Assembly (NCBI GenBank): GCA_028386065.3
Contig: JAKUCV010000947.1
Span: 51,186-115,185, forward strand
Length of the DNA: 64,000 nucleotides
Direction: 5' to 3'
DNA from: Turnera subulata
Lineage: Eukaryota; Streptophyta; Magnoliopsida; Malpighiales; Passifloraceae
In this document: positions 26,901 to 44,302 of the stretch, piece after piece
Position numbering within the stretch: the stretch's first letter is position 1
Layout of the letters: each line of letters starts with the position of its first letter
The notes under the pieces: generated by a model
What the model was told of the DNA's origin: nothing
The model's database searches: none
Seen by the model: only the letters and a program-made list of their open reading frames with translations
Program-made: the position numbers and the translations under genes

Positions 26901-27673
26901 GTGGTAATGAGGAACGGGGTTGATGGCCAGCGTTGGAATTATTGTTGGAGAAGGAGACTTTTTGCTTGGGAAGAGGAAGATGTAGGTGAGCTGGAGAGTC
27001 TACTGGATCGTGTTAGTCTGATCCAAAACAGTGAAGATAAATGGAGATGGTTGGGTGAAGGGAACGGAATATACTCTGTGAAATCAGGGTACCAAAGTAT
27101 TATCCAAAACTTGGAACCAAGGACTCCAGTGCCGTGGATATGGATTGGATGTGCACCTATGAAAGTGGAGTGCTTCTTTTGGATGGCCTTAAACAACGGG
27201 ATTGCAGTAAGAGCTGTGCTTTTGAGAAACAATATAATCCAAAGTGATGCAGCAAAGTGCCCTTTTTGTGACGCAACTTTAGAAACCAGAGATCATATTT
27301 TTGTGAATTGCAGATTTGTTTGGGGTTTGTGGAACCAACTATGTCAATGGTGGGGAGTGAGTTGGTGCAGTCCTGGAAGGTTGGACGATCTATACTTGCA
27401 ATGGGGGGTTTGGTTGGAGGTTCTAGAGCCAGGGCCCCTTGGATGGTGATATTCTTCACTACTATTTGGAGTCTATGGATAGCAAGAAACAAACTGATAT
27501 TTGAATCAAAGGAAGCTGATTGGGGGAAAATGCTTGAAAGTGTGCTTTTTAGAACCCTTGTGTGGATGAAAGCCTCTCAACATAGCTTCCCATATGACCT
27601 TACTGCTATTCTTATTAACCCTGAGAGTGTTTTGGCTTGGCAAGGAATTGGATGTAATCTATCTCGCTTATAG
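23970..27673 (+). pseudogene. LINE ORF2: endonuclease-reverse transcriptase, one frameshift near the end
   Basis: The first ATG is 23970 (the frame is open from 23952 but begins with GTG). The order of domains is: apurinic-type endonuclease with FSWNIRGLG at the start, VVIGDFNEV (about residue 145) and the SDHCPI box (about residue 226). Next is reverse transcriptase with GNKAPGPDGF, FADDTLLF (catalytic YXDD-type box, about 26015) and the fingers/palm between. Last comes a zf-RVT-like C-terminus with CPFCDATLETRDHIFVNC (about 27260). The frame stops at 27449, but the C-terminal sequence IWSLWIARNKLIFE continues in another frame to the stop at 27671-27673, so one frameshift lies near 27400. 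Otherwise the frame is open for about 1,160 codons, which suggests a young copy. In living elements this enzyme nicks target DNA and primes cDNA synthesis. Confidence 0.92.
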
Positions 27674-27874
27674 GTGTGATGCTGTGAAGATAGATTTGTA
27701 TATACTTGAGAATCCTGTGATGCTCCTTTTGTAGTCCATGATGTCTTATGGTCTATGGCGTAGTCATCCTTTTATGACTTGGCCAGTTGAGTAATAAAAT
27801 CGTTTTTCATCAAAAAAAAAAACTAAAAGGTCTAAAAAACTTAAGCCGATAACAATCTTCCATGGGGTAGATCT

Positions 27875-30427
27875 CACTACCAATTTCCAGCCCATTTACC
27901 ATCCAACGTTTTCCATCCAAAATGTGCAAATGGAAATTTCCATCCAATTACCATTCCTATACCATCCAAATAAAATACCATTACTTTTCCATCATATTTC
28001 CATCCAAAACTAAGGGCCTATCTGACAAAATTTTTTCCATTTGATTTCCATCCAACTTAAACTGGGATGGATGCAAGAATCCATTCAATTTCCATCTAAC
28101 AGAGAATTGGATGGAAAAATTTTGGCTCCAACTCATATTCTTTTGGTTTTTAGTGGCGCCAAAATGAAATGAACATGGCGCCTTCTGTTCCCTCCGCTAA
28201 CTTTGCTCTCAATTATTCAAATTGTAAAGTTTGATTTTATGTAAACCGCCATTTTCTATAAAGCTCTGGAAAAAATAATAAAAAATTTTGGAATGTTGGT
28301 CTAGCTATGAAATATTTCATTTCTGGAGTGAATATTTTCAAGATGGTGTAAACTATTCTCGATACATTTTTTAACATTTTCTTATTGATTAATTAATAAA
28401 TTGAAATCACTAAAAATAAAATAATTCACTATTATCCATGATATAACTATGCATATTACAAATAGAAAATGGTCACGATTTATAAAATTAATCTTAATTA
28501 ATATTTCTATGTAAATTTATTTTTACAACACTGACCAGAAAGGGAGTTATTTGTCTATACTCCAATTTGGTTATAATGTATTACATTAATCTTCTCATCA
28601 ATCACAAATACCATGTTACTTAACTACTAAAATTTTGAGCTTAAGGTTTTTAAAACCTTATCTTCTTTTATCATTAATTAAAAAAATACATCATATATAT
28701 ACCACATATCAATTTAAAGGCTCCGCTGAAATGGCATTTAAAAAAAAAATCTAATTTTCTTTCAAAAGGAAGTAGATGTTTGTTTTCTAATTAGAAAATA
28801 GGTTTTCGCGCATTTTCTTTTTATGAAATTTATGTTTAAATCACCTTATAAGGTCTTTTACAAATCTATCTTAATAGGATTTTATTTTATTTTTTCTTAC
28901 TATGTCATTCCTTTCTTCCTACTTTATATTGTTTTACTTCTTTCTTAGTTCCTAGGAGTTACTTAACATTTTTTTAGTAATATGTTCTTAATTTTTTTTT
29001 TTAGTGTTACATGTCTTAAATAGATATAGATTACAAATATTATACAAACTAGTAATAGAAATAAAGAAGACAACCACGCTTGGACCTTCTAAATTTTTTA
29101 AAAGATTTGGAGACAAATGATAATCATTTCCTACGCTATTAAACAATAAAAGATTTATAAAATATATCTTATATGTAATCTTAAGAGGGGTTAGTGTAAC
29201 TTTAAGAGACTTAGTTCTCTTGGGCAAGTCTCGAGTTTGACTTTTTGTGTATGTAGGAATTCTTCCTCGGGAGATTTACCCTCATAGTCAGGTGCACAAT
29301 GTAGTAGTGTTCGGTTTAGTAGTACTAACTTTTGGATATTAGATAGACAACTAAAAAATTAAATATGTAATCTCAAATTATGACATTAGATTAGTAGCGA
29401 AAAGGTATAAGGTTAATAAGAAGAAAGAGATTGAATAATCTCATAAAAAAAATAAATAGATTGAGAAAATAATTGAACTTAGAAAAATAAAACTTTAAAA
29501 TAAATTATTCTATAATTTATTAATTCATTATCTATATAAATAATATTATTAAACAATATCAAAGTCTAGAAGATATATCAACTTCTCAAATAATATTTTT
29601 TTTTGAAATTGTATTGCATAGATCAATAATTTTTTTTATTTATCATTTTTATAACTTCGTCACCCCACAATTTTAATCCATATGAATTTTGAACATAACA
29701 ACAAATGCTTTCAGCATTTTGGCCTATTGTATGACGAACTTTTGATGACTTTGCAGGACTGTATGACGGTTTGAACTCGGGACAGAAAGGTGTAAATCTA
29801 AGCATGGTTGTAGATCTGTGCAAGAAAGGTGTTGATCCAAGCAGATCTGTGGTTGTGCATCCCAGTCCGAGTTTTGGTTTCCATTTCTTTTTGGTTGCCG
29901 GTGTAATTAATTTAGGCTAACAGTGTATACATTTCTTTTTTTTTCTATTATTGTAGCTTCCCAAATGTTTTTTCCGGCTGTCCTCTATTCTCCATCCAAT
30001 CTACGGGATTGTACTGTATTTAATTGAATTGAGACATTACAGTAATAAAGTTGGATTCCATTATCTTATTGTTCTTATTTATTTTATTTATATGAATTAT
30101 AATTAATTAATAATTCTTCTCATTATTTAGAAAATAACAAGAAGGAAATTGCGATGGCGTCTTTTGATTTTGAATATATAATGCCTAAAAAGAAATACTT
30201 GGGTCCCGCAAACGGAAGACTCTAGCGACGACGAACGGTGAAATTTTCCATCCCTTTTCCATCCAACGTTTCCATCCACTTTTTTTCCATCCACATTCCA
30301 TCCAATGTTAAATTTCCATGAGGGATTTTTCCATTTACCTCCTTAGATGGAAAGTAGATGGAAATTTGTGATTTCCATCCACTCTCCATCTGATCCACTA
30401 TGGAAATTTGGCTAGAAATTGGTAGTG
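27875..30427. mobile_element. Non-autonomous CACTA (En/Spm-type) transposon
   Basis: The left end reads CACTACCAATTTCCAGCCC. The right end, reverse-complemented, reads CACTACCAATTTCTAGCC. The flanking trinucleotide is TCT on both sides (27872-27874 and 30428-30430), the 3-bp target duplication made by CACTA elements. Both subterminal regions are crowded with TCCATCCA / TGGATGGA and ATGGAAATTTCCAT motifs, typical CACTA subterminal repeats for transposase binding. The 2.55-kb interior is AT-rich with no transposase-like frame, so mobility would depend on an enzyme from elsewhere. Confidence 0.9.
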
Positions 30428-30430
30428 TCT

Positions 30431-31014
30431 GCAAGTAATTAGTAGATACGAGTGTGGCAAAAAACCACGGTGTCTTCACGAAGAAGGGTCCTGTTTAATG
30501 ACAGGATGCACCATCTACACAACTCTCGAACTGGAAAATTGCTCCCATAAACGGCCGAACCCCATGGCACTCTTAAATCAAATCTAATGGCCCTTGCAGA
30601 AGAAGACCACAAGCAAGAGACATAAACAACGGGTATAAAGAAACCCGAGAGCTTTCACCCACGTACTAGATCTTCACCATGATGCTTCGCTTCGCCTTCA
30701 ACCCGATGTAAGTCGACGACGAAAGAAATTCTTGGGCGTGAACTTGTCGTCCATGACTTGCATACCGGAAAGCTTGGCTTTACCCATGGAAAGAACAAAA
30801 TAATCTCCCAAAAAGAGCTAATTTTACTCTCATTTAAGGGTACTAGATATACTAATATACTCCCAAAAAAAGGAAAATAATCTAAAGATGTGAGGGGTTT
30901 GCCATGAATGATGAAAAATCCATCCATGGCAACCCCATTTTGAACTTTGAAAAAGGGAGGCTAGAGAGAAGAGAGAGTCACTAAAAATTTGAATTTTGAA
31001 AGAGCTTATCAATC
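30431..31014 (-). mobile_element. 5' part of the minus-strand retroposon
   Basis: Moderately GC-rich DNA between the CACTA element and the right 15-bp repeat. On the minus strand it starts right after the repeat with a CT-rich leader (GACTCTCTCTTCTCTCT). A 90-codon frame (30927-30655) was not recognised. It could be a LINE 5' end or a processed retrocopy. It is the natural partner of the poly(A) end at 23486. Confidence 0.4.
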
Positions 31015-31029
31015 AAAATAGACGTTCAT

Positions 31030-31419
31030 TGAATCACCACATAAAAAACCATATTGTAATTATTTCATCGGCCAGTAGTGCTATATCTACTGACAAATTT
31101 GTAATAAATCTAGCATAAGATAAAGGGGTCCTCACACAATTTTGGATATGCCATATTTATCACTTTGACGGGTTGCTTACCCTTTCAGAACTCGGGTCTG
31201 TACAAACTTTACAAAAGTTCAGAGCATTAAGCATTTTCCTCCATCATCAGCATGCCACGTCTTAACAAAATGTGATGTCCTCCCCAGCCCAATTCTGGTA
31301 TTCAACCACTAAAATCTCTCTATCCTTCAGGCATGCATTGTATACCATTCGTTTAGTTTAACTCTACTATGTACCACGTCTAACAAAATAAGGTATGATT
31401 TGAATAGAATTCTTCTCTG
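31030..31419 (-). other. Downstream/3' UTR region of the copine gene
   Basis: Between the insertion cluster and the stop codon of the copine at 31420. AT-rich with no frames of note. Probably the 3' UTR and terminator of that gene. Confidence 0.5.
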
Positions 31420-37558
<6,139 letters not shown>

Positions 37559-38390
37559 CTCTTTCTCTCCCCCAAAGATTCAATCTTTGACCCAGAAAAC
37601 CAATAAAGCTTGAAACCCTTTAACCTCTACGATGTGCAAAAGAAAACCCAATAATTCTTTCACCTTCCTTCTCCCTCCAAAACCCTAATCCTTCTTCTCT
37701 GCTTTTATCGAATGTCAATGTAGTATAAAACAGGAAAAAAAAGAGAACCTATATAAAACCCTTTAGTTTTTGTGTGTCACGCCAACTTATATAGTAGTAA
37801 TTTGTTTGTTTTTTGGGTTTCTGCCACCTTCCATGGAGGTGCAGAAGGAAGCAGGGCTCTATAAATGTATATGTAGGACGCGTTTAACTTGTTCAGGCGA
37901 AAATTGCATATTTATAGGAAGAGTAGGAAGGGACGCGTTTGATTTTTTATGGAAAACCAGCACTGGAAACTTTGTTACACTTTACAAGAGGAAAAGCTCT
38001 CATTGGTCTTTTGGTCTTTTTGTTATGTAAGTGGATAGAGGCAAATTTTTTTGGTTTAAGAGTGGGTGGGATTTTTGGTAAGTCTCGATGAGGTCAGCTC
38101 TGGGTCAAAGTCTTTACTCTATTAAGGAAAAGCTTTTAAGGAATTTATTGTTGATGGAAAAACTCAAAGAAAATGTAAATTAAATTGGCATTTTCGGTTG
38201 ATTAAAGCACCGAAGGTGAAGATGTAAATTAAAGGGAATGGAATAAAATTGAGGGATTTGATACTATTAAAATGTTTTGGTGTTTGTTCTCCTTTTCAGT
38301 CAGGTTTCCATTCAAGTCTTGTGACTGGAAAAAAAAAATGGTATTACAGAGCTGTATGAGGTGAAAGTGAAACCTACTATCAACCAACAA

Positions 38391-38505
38391 CACAATTCCC
38401 AGACACTTTTTGCTTCCATCAGAATTCGAATTCTAGATCTTGGGTTTAAAGGACACAATTTCCAGACACTTTTTGCTTCCATCAGAATTCAAAATCTAGA
38501 ATAGA
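38391..38505. repeat. 63-bp tandem duplication
   Basis: CACAATTYCCAGACACTTT...CCATCAGAATTC occurs at 38391 and again at 38454. The second copy is slightly diverged after AGAATTC. Confidence 0.8.
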
Positions 38506-39320
38506 TACAAATTGATAGCTGCTTGTCTCTTAATAGATAGATCCGGCCTTAGATGGATTTTCGAATACCATATGTGACGATACTTCAAATCTTTAGATCT
38601 TGCTGGATTTCAGATCACACAAGATAGCAATGGCACATTGATATGAAAAAAAATTAGCAGGTCTATTATTAATAGCTAGAGGACAAAGCCCATCAGTTCT
38701 TACATAATTTTGGGGGTGGGGATCTATATTTATTTTCACTATTACACACTTATTCCCAAGAATATATCACTGTTTTCTACATAGTCCCCAAGCTCCCAAA
38801 ATTTTTGCAGTTAATATGCTTTAGGATTTGTCAAATAACAACAATTTCATAACAAAAACCAATTTGTAAAATGTCATTCTATTTAGAGCGGAGGAAATAA
38901 TTTTATCGGTAAAAACTTTTATGTTTTAATCTGTGTTACTTCGTTTTCAAACTGTTTACCAATAATCTTCCTTACACCTGTAGAAGAAGAATATGTACAA
39001 GACTAAGAGTCTTCCTCTTTGCGAAATCTCAACAAACCCAATTACCTATTACAAAATTAAATAAAAAGCTTGGTAAACAGTGGAAAGTTCATGAATAAAA
39101 AGTTGATTAATACCATGTAATTGTATAGCAGTACTACATATGAACAAGTAGCTCTTCAAAAGTGTATCAAAAAGTTCCACGAAAGAAAAGAAAAGACTCT
39201 CAGCGTCAACTTATCTATTATTATGCAGCTTGTTTTCATAAAGAAAACAATTCAAATTTGTAAGAGAGGAAAAAAAAATGTTTAGTAATTTATTGGATTA
39301 TATGCTGCGAAACTCACCCC

Positions 39321-39369
39321 GAAGACTAGATCCTTTTTTTTTTTTTTTTGGTAGTGAAGACTAGATCCT
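39321..39369 (-). mobile_element. Poly(T) micro-insertion with 14-bp direct repeats
   Basis: GAAGACTAGATCCT occurs at 39321-39334 and 39356-39369. The 21 bp between are a T run followed by GGTAGT. On the minus strand this is a six-base insert with a poly(A) tail and target duplication, the footprint expected of an extremely 5'-truncated retrotransposition. Confidence 0.65.
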
Positions 39370-40573
39370 ATTTGGATGACGTTTATTTTGCTATCTTTAT
39401 TTCTTTTCGCTGGTGCAATATTTATGGTTGAACTTGAACCTTTTAAGGAATTTAGAAATATTTTACCACCACGTTATACATGTATAATCAGGCCTTATCG
39501 CTCCTATTAAAAGATTAAGACTTTATATTTCTCATCTTTCTTTATTTGTTTGTAGAAAAACATTAGATCTATAAATTTGGGCTGTAGGCATTGATTTTTT
39601 TTTCGGACAGTAAGGCCTACCAAATTTCATTTCATTTAGCTTTTTATTTTCTTCTCCAAGCTTTGCTTATTAGTCTCACTTCTTGTGGGTTTTTAGTATT
39701 CTTTTTATAGGTTAGTTTTTTTCTTTAGGGAGCCCTTGGGTAATTAATATCTTTTGGAAATAAGACTGTGAGAGTCAAAAGCTATGGAGAAATATTCGAC
39801 TTGAAGAGATGTTCTTTATTTGCTGCTACAATTAACCAACAAGCAGAAATTCCTCCGCAGGTATGCATCACCTTCACCTATTGGTTTGATGGTTGTGACA
39901 CAGACCATACAGGTTATGACGCCCATTGAGACGCTTGTCGTCGTAGTATGCCTTTATAAATTTTTTTTTTAATGAGATAAATATTGTTGTGTAATTTTAT
40001 ATAGTAGGTGGGAATTCGTATGTCAAATTTTTCTAATGCTTTTGTTTGTTTACATCATATTTCTAGATCTATTTATACAAATAAAGAATATTCTTTCTCT
40101 AATAAAGAAAAAGAAAGTTACAAATTAAACCTAAGAAATCACAAAAGTTGATCTTGGATGGACTCACCCTAGCTAATTTATAGCTTGGGAGGGATAGCAT
40201 GTCATTTCAAAAGGTCAGTTTTGGTGTTAAAGAAGGGATATGGATATCAGAAACTAAACGTATATTGGAGGAAAATTTGACTTTCTGGCTACATACATTA
40301 AAGAAAAATGATCAATTTCTGTAACCCGTAATATAAAATGACTCAATTATTAATTGCGTTTTCATGCGAACGTGAGCATTTGTGACATGGAAACATGACG
40401 CAATGAGCTATACGCACGGCGGGACCTTTTACAACACGTAACAAAATTGTCCTCATCACTTATACACGACCAAAAACATTTGATGGAATTGCATTATTTT
40501 TTAGCTTACTATTCGTGAGCTTTGCCTAAATAATCCAGATCCGACTGCGCACCTAATTATGGTGGACGAGTTT

Positions 40574-40631
40574 CTCAAAGAATTTACGGCATATATGAAA
40601 GCCTCAAAGAATTTACGGCATATATGAAAGC
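40574..40631. repeat. 29-bp perfect tandem duplication
   Basis: Two identical 29-bp copies beginning CTCAAAGAATTTACGGC. Complete identity implies a recent event. Confidence 0.9.
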
Positions 40632-41172
40632 CTTTATCCAAATCGCTTACCATTTAAATCAACCCAACATACATTGATTCATATAAAAAGCCCCAACCTT
40701 GGTTTGATGGAGTTACATTCTTGTGTATAAGAAGGAAAAAAAAATAAAAATCGAGAGATATTATATTCGACTACTTTCAACTAAGCCACCACTATCTTTG
40801 CTGGTCAAGAAAACCCATTTAAGTACAATAAAAATCTTGTGGTATTTTAATTCAACTTCTTAAATTTTTTCCATATTCTCATGGTAAATCTTCAAGCAAC
40901 TGCGGTGCAATTCGCTATCGCCTATCTGTGGTCATGCATCGCAGTCAATATATATTCCATGTTTTTGTGATTGATATCCAACGTGGATAATATTATTTAT
41001 GGGAATTCACCCTCTCTTGGTCTCTCTTTGCTTTTCTCACGAAAAAAGATAGACATTGACTTGGCTCCTACTTTACCACCAAGTGATTAACTTTCTTATC
41101 TTGCAATAGACAAATGAACTCTCACGTCCTGATTTCTGTTTTCTTCTAGTCAACCAAAATTTATTAGACTAA

Positions 41173-42494
41173 TGGCTTATTTGGACCTTGGATTCTGACA
41201 TTTTTTACGTTCTGGACCCTGAGTTTTTTTTACATTGTTTTAATTGGACCCTGAATTTTTGTTTTTAAGAGACACAAATCCTTTTGTCAAAAGCAACCAT
41301 TAACATGGTTAATTTTATGATAATTTTATCCACATGCTTAGTCATTCTTTCAATTTAATCCCTCCACCTATTTTCAATCAATATAGTCCAAACCTTAAAA
41401 TAAATTTTAAAACCTAAATGTTAAATCCTAAAATTCAAAACCACAAGTCCTAATTCTTAGGCTATAATAATTAAAACCTTAAACTATCAACATTAAAATC
41501 CTGAACCCAAAATCATAAATCTTAAGCCCTAAATACTAAAATTTAAACCCTAATTCTAAATTTAAACTATAGGCTCTAAATATATACTCAAAATTTTAAA
41601 ACTTCATATCCTAAATCTTAAACCAAAAATATTAAAATCCTAAGCTGAAAATTCTAAAATCTTAACTCTATAACCTAAACCTTAAAGCACTAACTCAAAG
41701 GTCTAAATCTAAAACCTTAAAAAGTAAATCCTAAACTCAAAACCTTAACCGCAAACCCTAAACTTATAAACATGTACGAATTGATTGAATTTTTCATATA
41801 AAGTAAATAGGTAAATATATTATGCTTTGAAATGTAATTTTACATGTGAAGTAAATAGGTATTTAGGAATTGGGATTATAATTTTAAGATTTATAATATG
41901 GATTGGTTTTAGGATTTAGTATATTGGGTTTCAAATTTAGTTTTTGATTAGAATCAATAGTTTAAGGTTTAGAATTTAGATTTTTAGGATTTGACGCTTA
42001 GAATTTTAGGTTTATATTTTAAGGTTTATGATTTAGGAATTTAGGGTTTGAAGTTTATGGATTTTGGTTTAGGATTTAGAATTTTAAGATTTAAAGTTTT
42101 AGAGTTTATGATATAGGGTTTTGAATTTGGATTTGAGGATTTTAAGTTTTAAATTTAGTATTTTAGGGTTTGAAATTTAACGTCTTGGCTCTTAAGATTT
42201 GGGCTTTGGAGTTTAAGGTTTAGGATTTAAGATTTGAGGGTTTAAGGTTTTAAGAGTTGGAATCTAGGCTTTTAGAATATGAACTTTAGGGTTTAAGATG
42301 CATGGTTTATGTTTTAATATTTAGAATTTAAAGTTTAGGATTTTAGATTCTGGGGATCAAATTAAACGAAAATAGGTGGAGGGGTTAGATTGAATAAATG
42401 ACTAAGCGTACAACCGAAAAAAAATATCATTAAATTAGCCATTTTAAGTATCCAGCAACCACCTAAAACAATTCAGAAACTCGGATCTAAATGG
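41173..42494. repeat. 1.3-kb inverted repeat (foldback) with degenerate CCTAAA-like core
   Basis: The left arm runs from ATTTGGACCTTGGATTCTGA through CATGCTTAGTCATT and CCCTCCACCTATTTTC (about 41355) into a series of CCTAAA/CCTTAAA-like words (41385-41765). The right arm is its reverse complement: TTTAGG/TTTAAGG words (41860-42350), then GAAAATAGGTGGAGGGG and AATGACTAAGCG, ending near TCGGATCTAAAT. The arms are about 0.6 kb and diverged, with a short loop near 41800. No coding potential. A transcript would fold into a long imperfect hairpin. Confidence 0.75.
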
Positions 42495-42496
42495 TA

Positions 42497-42786
42497 TTCC
42501 TCTGTCCCTCAATATAAGATTTTTAAGGTATTTGCACAGCCATTAAGAAAAACATTAAATAAGACTAATCACATTAAATTTTACAGTTGATATTACTAAT
42601 CTATCCTCTTCTATTATCCCAATAACAAAACTTACCTTTATTATTATCCCAATTCTCAAAAAAACAAAAATATTTGAATAAGGGTAAATATGGAAGAAAT
42701 TAATTAATGCTTCTCAAAACTCTCAAACGTTCTTATACTTTGATATAAAATACAAAGCCTAAACAATCTTATATTGAGGGACAGAG
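42497..42786. mobile_element. Stowaway-like MITE, 290 bp
   Basis: Inverted ends: left TTCCTCTGTCCCTCAATATAA; right, reverse-complemented, CTCTGTCCCTCAATATAAGA. TA flanks both sides (42495-42496 and 42787-42788), the Tc1/mariner-type target duplication. The terminal CTCTGTCCC is close to the Stowaway consensus. Non-coding interior. Confidence 0.82.
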
Positions 42787-42841
42787 TAAGAAATAGCAAA
42801 ACTAGAAGTTCCAAAATTTACACGATGAAACTAACGATATA

Positions 42842-43070
42842 CTCCATCCCACAAATACTCACGTTATCAGAAATCAAATTTATTCTAAAAAAGATGTCAT
42901 GTTGATGTATTCTAGGTGCAATGAATGTTAATTTCTCTTTTTTACCCTTCAATCCATGGCTCTTAAGTTGTTAGTTTTGTGTCTTAAAAATGAGAACATA
43001 TATAGATTGTTAAGATCAAAGTTAACAAATATACTCCTTAATTATCATTAAACGTCAGGGATGGAGGGAG
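42842..43070. mobile_element. Stowaway-like MITE, 229 bp
   Basis: The left end reads CTCCATCCCACAAATACTCA. The right end, reverse-complemented, reads CTCCCTCCATCCCTGACGTT. TA lies on both flanks (42840-42841 and 43071-43072). It lies 55 bp from the preceding MITE but has a different interior, so it is a separate insertion of a related family. Confidence 0.8.
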
Positions 43071-43133
43071 TAGAAATTAACAAGGTGATGATTACCATTT
43101 ATATCAATGGATATTAGCTAAATGATAGAATTA

Positions 43134-43183
43134 ACAACTCCATCTACTTTTTTTTTTTTTATGCAATACAACTCCATCTACTT
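43134..43183 (-). mobile_element. Poly(T) micro-insertion with 16-bp direct repeats
   Basis: ACAACTCCATCTACTT occurs at 43134-43149 and 43168-43183. The 18 bp between are a T run plus ATGCAAT. Same architecture and orientation as 39321-39369. Confidence 0.7.
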
Positions 43184-44302
43184 ATTTTCTTTTGTTTTAA
43201 CTCTTAGAATCCAAAAAGCTACTTAGCTTTGTCTTAACGAATTCACACAGTTAACTCCACTAGTTAGGAATAAAGTTGGCCTAAAAGGTTCCTCCACTAA
43301 GCCAATACCAATTTTGCATGGACACAATGGCCTCTCTAGATGTGAAGACATCCTGGGCCTTTTACACGGGAGAGAATGGTTCTTGGAAGAGTTCGAATCA
43401 GGCAGCTCTTTATAGTTTAGAGTTAAGTACTAAGAATTATAAATGGGCTCGGCTGGGCCCGTAGTTATCCTAATATAAGATTTTTCTCTAAAATTCTATA
43501 ACACAAGCAAAATGCAAACCGAGAAAAAGGAATTTAAAACAAACATGTTTACCACAAGCAAAACTCATTCTCCGTTCATCCTCCTCAGGTCTGATTTGGA
43601 TACAAAGCCGAAGGGAAGCAAATATAAAGCCAACGCCAAGTGCACAACCAAATTTGGTGTAAAGGACATTATGTTTTACTTCTATTTCCTAAAAATACAG
43701 ATAGCTGATGGCTATTTGATCAAAAAAGAAAGGACACCTGCTTGTATCACTTGCAATGGAAGTAGCCAAACCGAATGAAAAATAGGAAGCTTTAGTGAAC
43801 CAGAGAATTTCGACAAAAAAAAAACTAAAAACTAAATCAGAGAAGACTTTAAACAGGAAGCCAGATGAAGCTCACTAGTCACTACATTTTCACATAAAGA
43901 ATGTATCACTGTATCTATGGTCTAAAACCTGTGTCTGAAGACCAATTTTACTGACTGAAGAAAGAATAAGTTCGCACAAACTGCCAGAGGTTACTGTACA
44001 ATTATACAAGACATTGATACTTCCCATTTGGGTTTGCAAGATACAGCAGTCTGATCCTCCACACAAAAGGACTGTACTTCTAGAAATTTCAGAGACGTCA
44101 ATGAATTTGCAGGCATTGGACAAGACAATTAGGCTGGCATGAATGCTACGGTGACAAAACAAATCAGACAACGAATGCTTAAATAATTGCAAGCATTAAA
44201 GGACAATTAGATAATCCATGACCAGATATTTGAAGTGTGCCATTAGCAGAACAAAAAAAAAAAGAAGGCACCTTGAAATCTACACTTAAGTTACACTTGA
44301 GT
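43184..44302 (-). other. Downstream region of the DCD gene
   Basis: 43184-43800 shows no recognisable gene: an 88-codon frame on + at 43512-43778 was not recognised. 43860-44302 is the likely 3' UTR of the DCD-domain gene on the minus strand. Confidence 0.45.

Larger units (their letters stand above)
23590..27822 (+). mobile_element. LINE (L1-type), 5' truncated, poly(A) tail
   Basis: Contains the end of ORF1, an almost intact ORF2 and a 3' UTR with AATAAA (27792) and a poly(A) run (27812-27822). The 5' edge is set where ORF1-like sequence begins and is uncertain. The start of ORF1 is missing, so the copy is 5' truncated, as is common for L1-type insertions. No clear target duplication was found. 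Confidence 0.85.
23471..31029. mobile_element. Nested insertion cluster bounded by a 15-bp direct repeat
   Basis: AAAATAGACGTTCAT occurs at 23471-23485 and again at 31015-31029. Just inside the left copy is a poly(T) run, that is a poly(A) tail on the minus strand. The simplest reading is a minus-strand retroposon inserted with a 15-bp target duplication, its body later split by a + strand LINE (about 23590-27822) and a CACTA element (27875-30427). Subtracting those leaves about 0.74 kb of original insert. Confidence 0.6.
37614..41172. other. Upstream region of the copine and intergenic DNA
   Basis: No gene is supported. The first few hundred bases should hold the copine promoter and 5' UTR. 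The rest is AT-rich with small duplications: 38391-38500, 39321-39369 and 40574-40631 are listed separately. Confidence 0.5.

Noticed and set aside
30222..31012. Minus-strand frames of 60-90 codons
   Set aside because: Overlap CACTA subterminal repeats or the retroposon; no domain seen.
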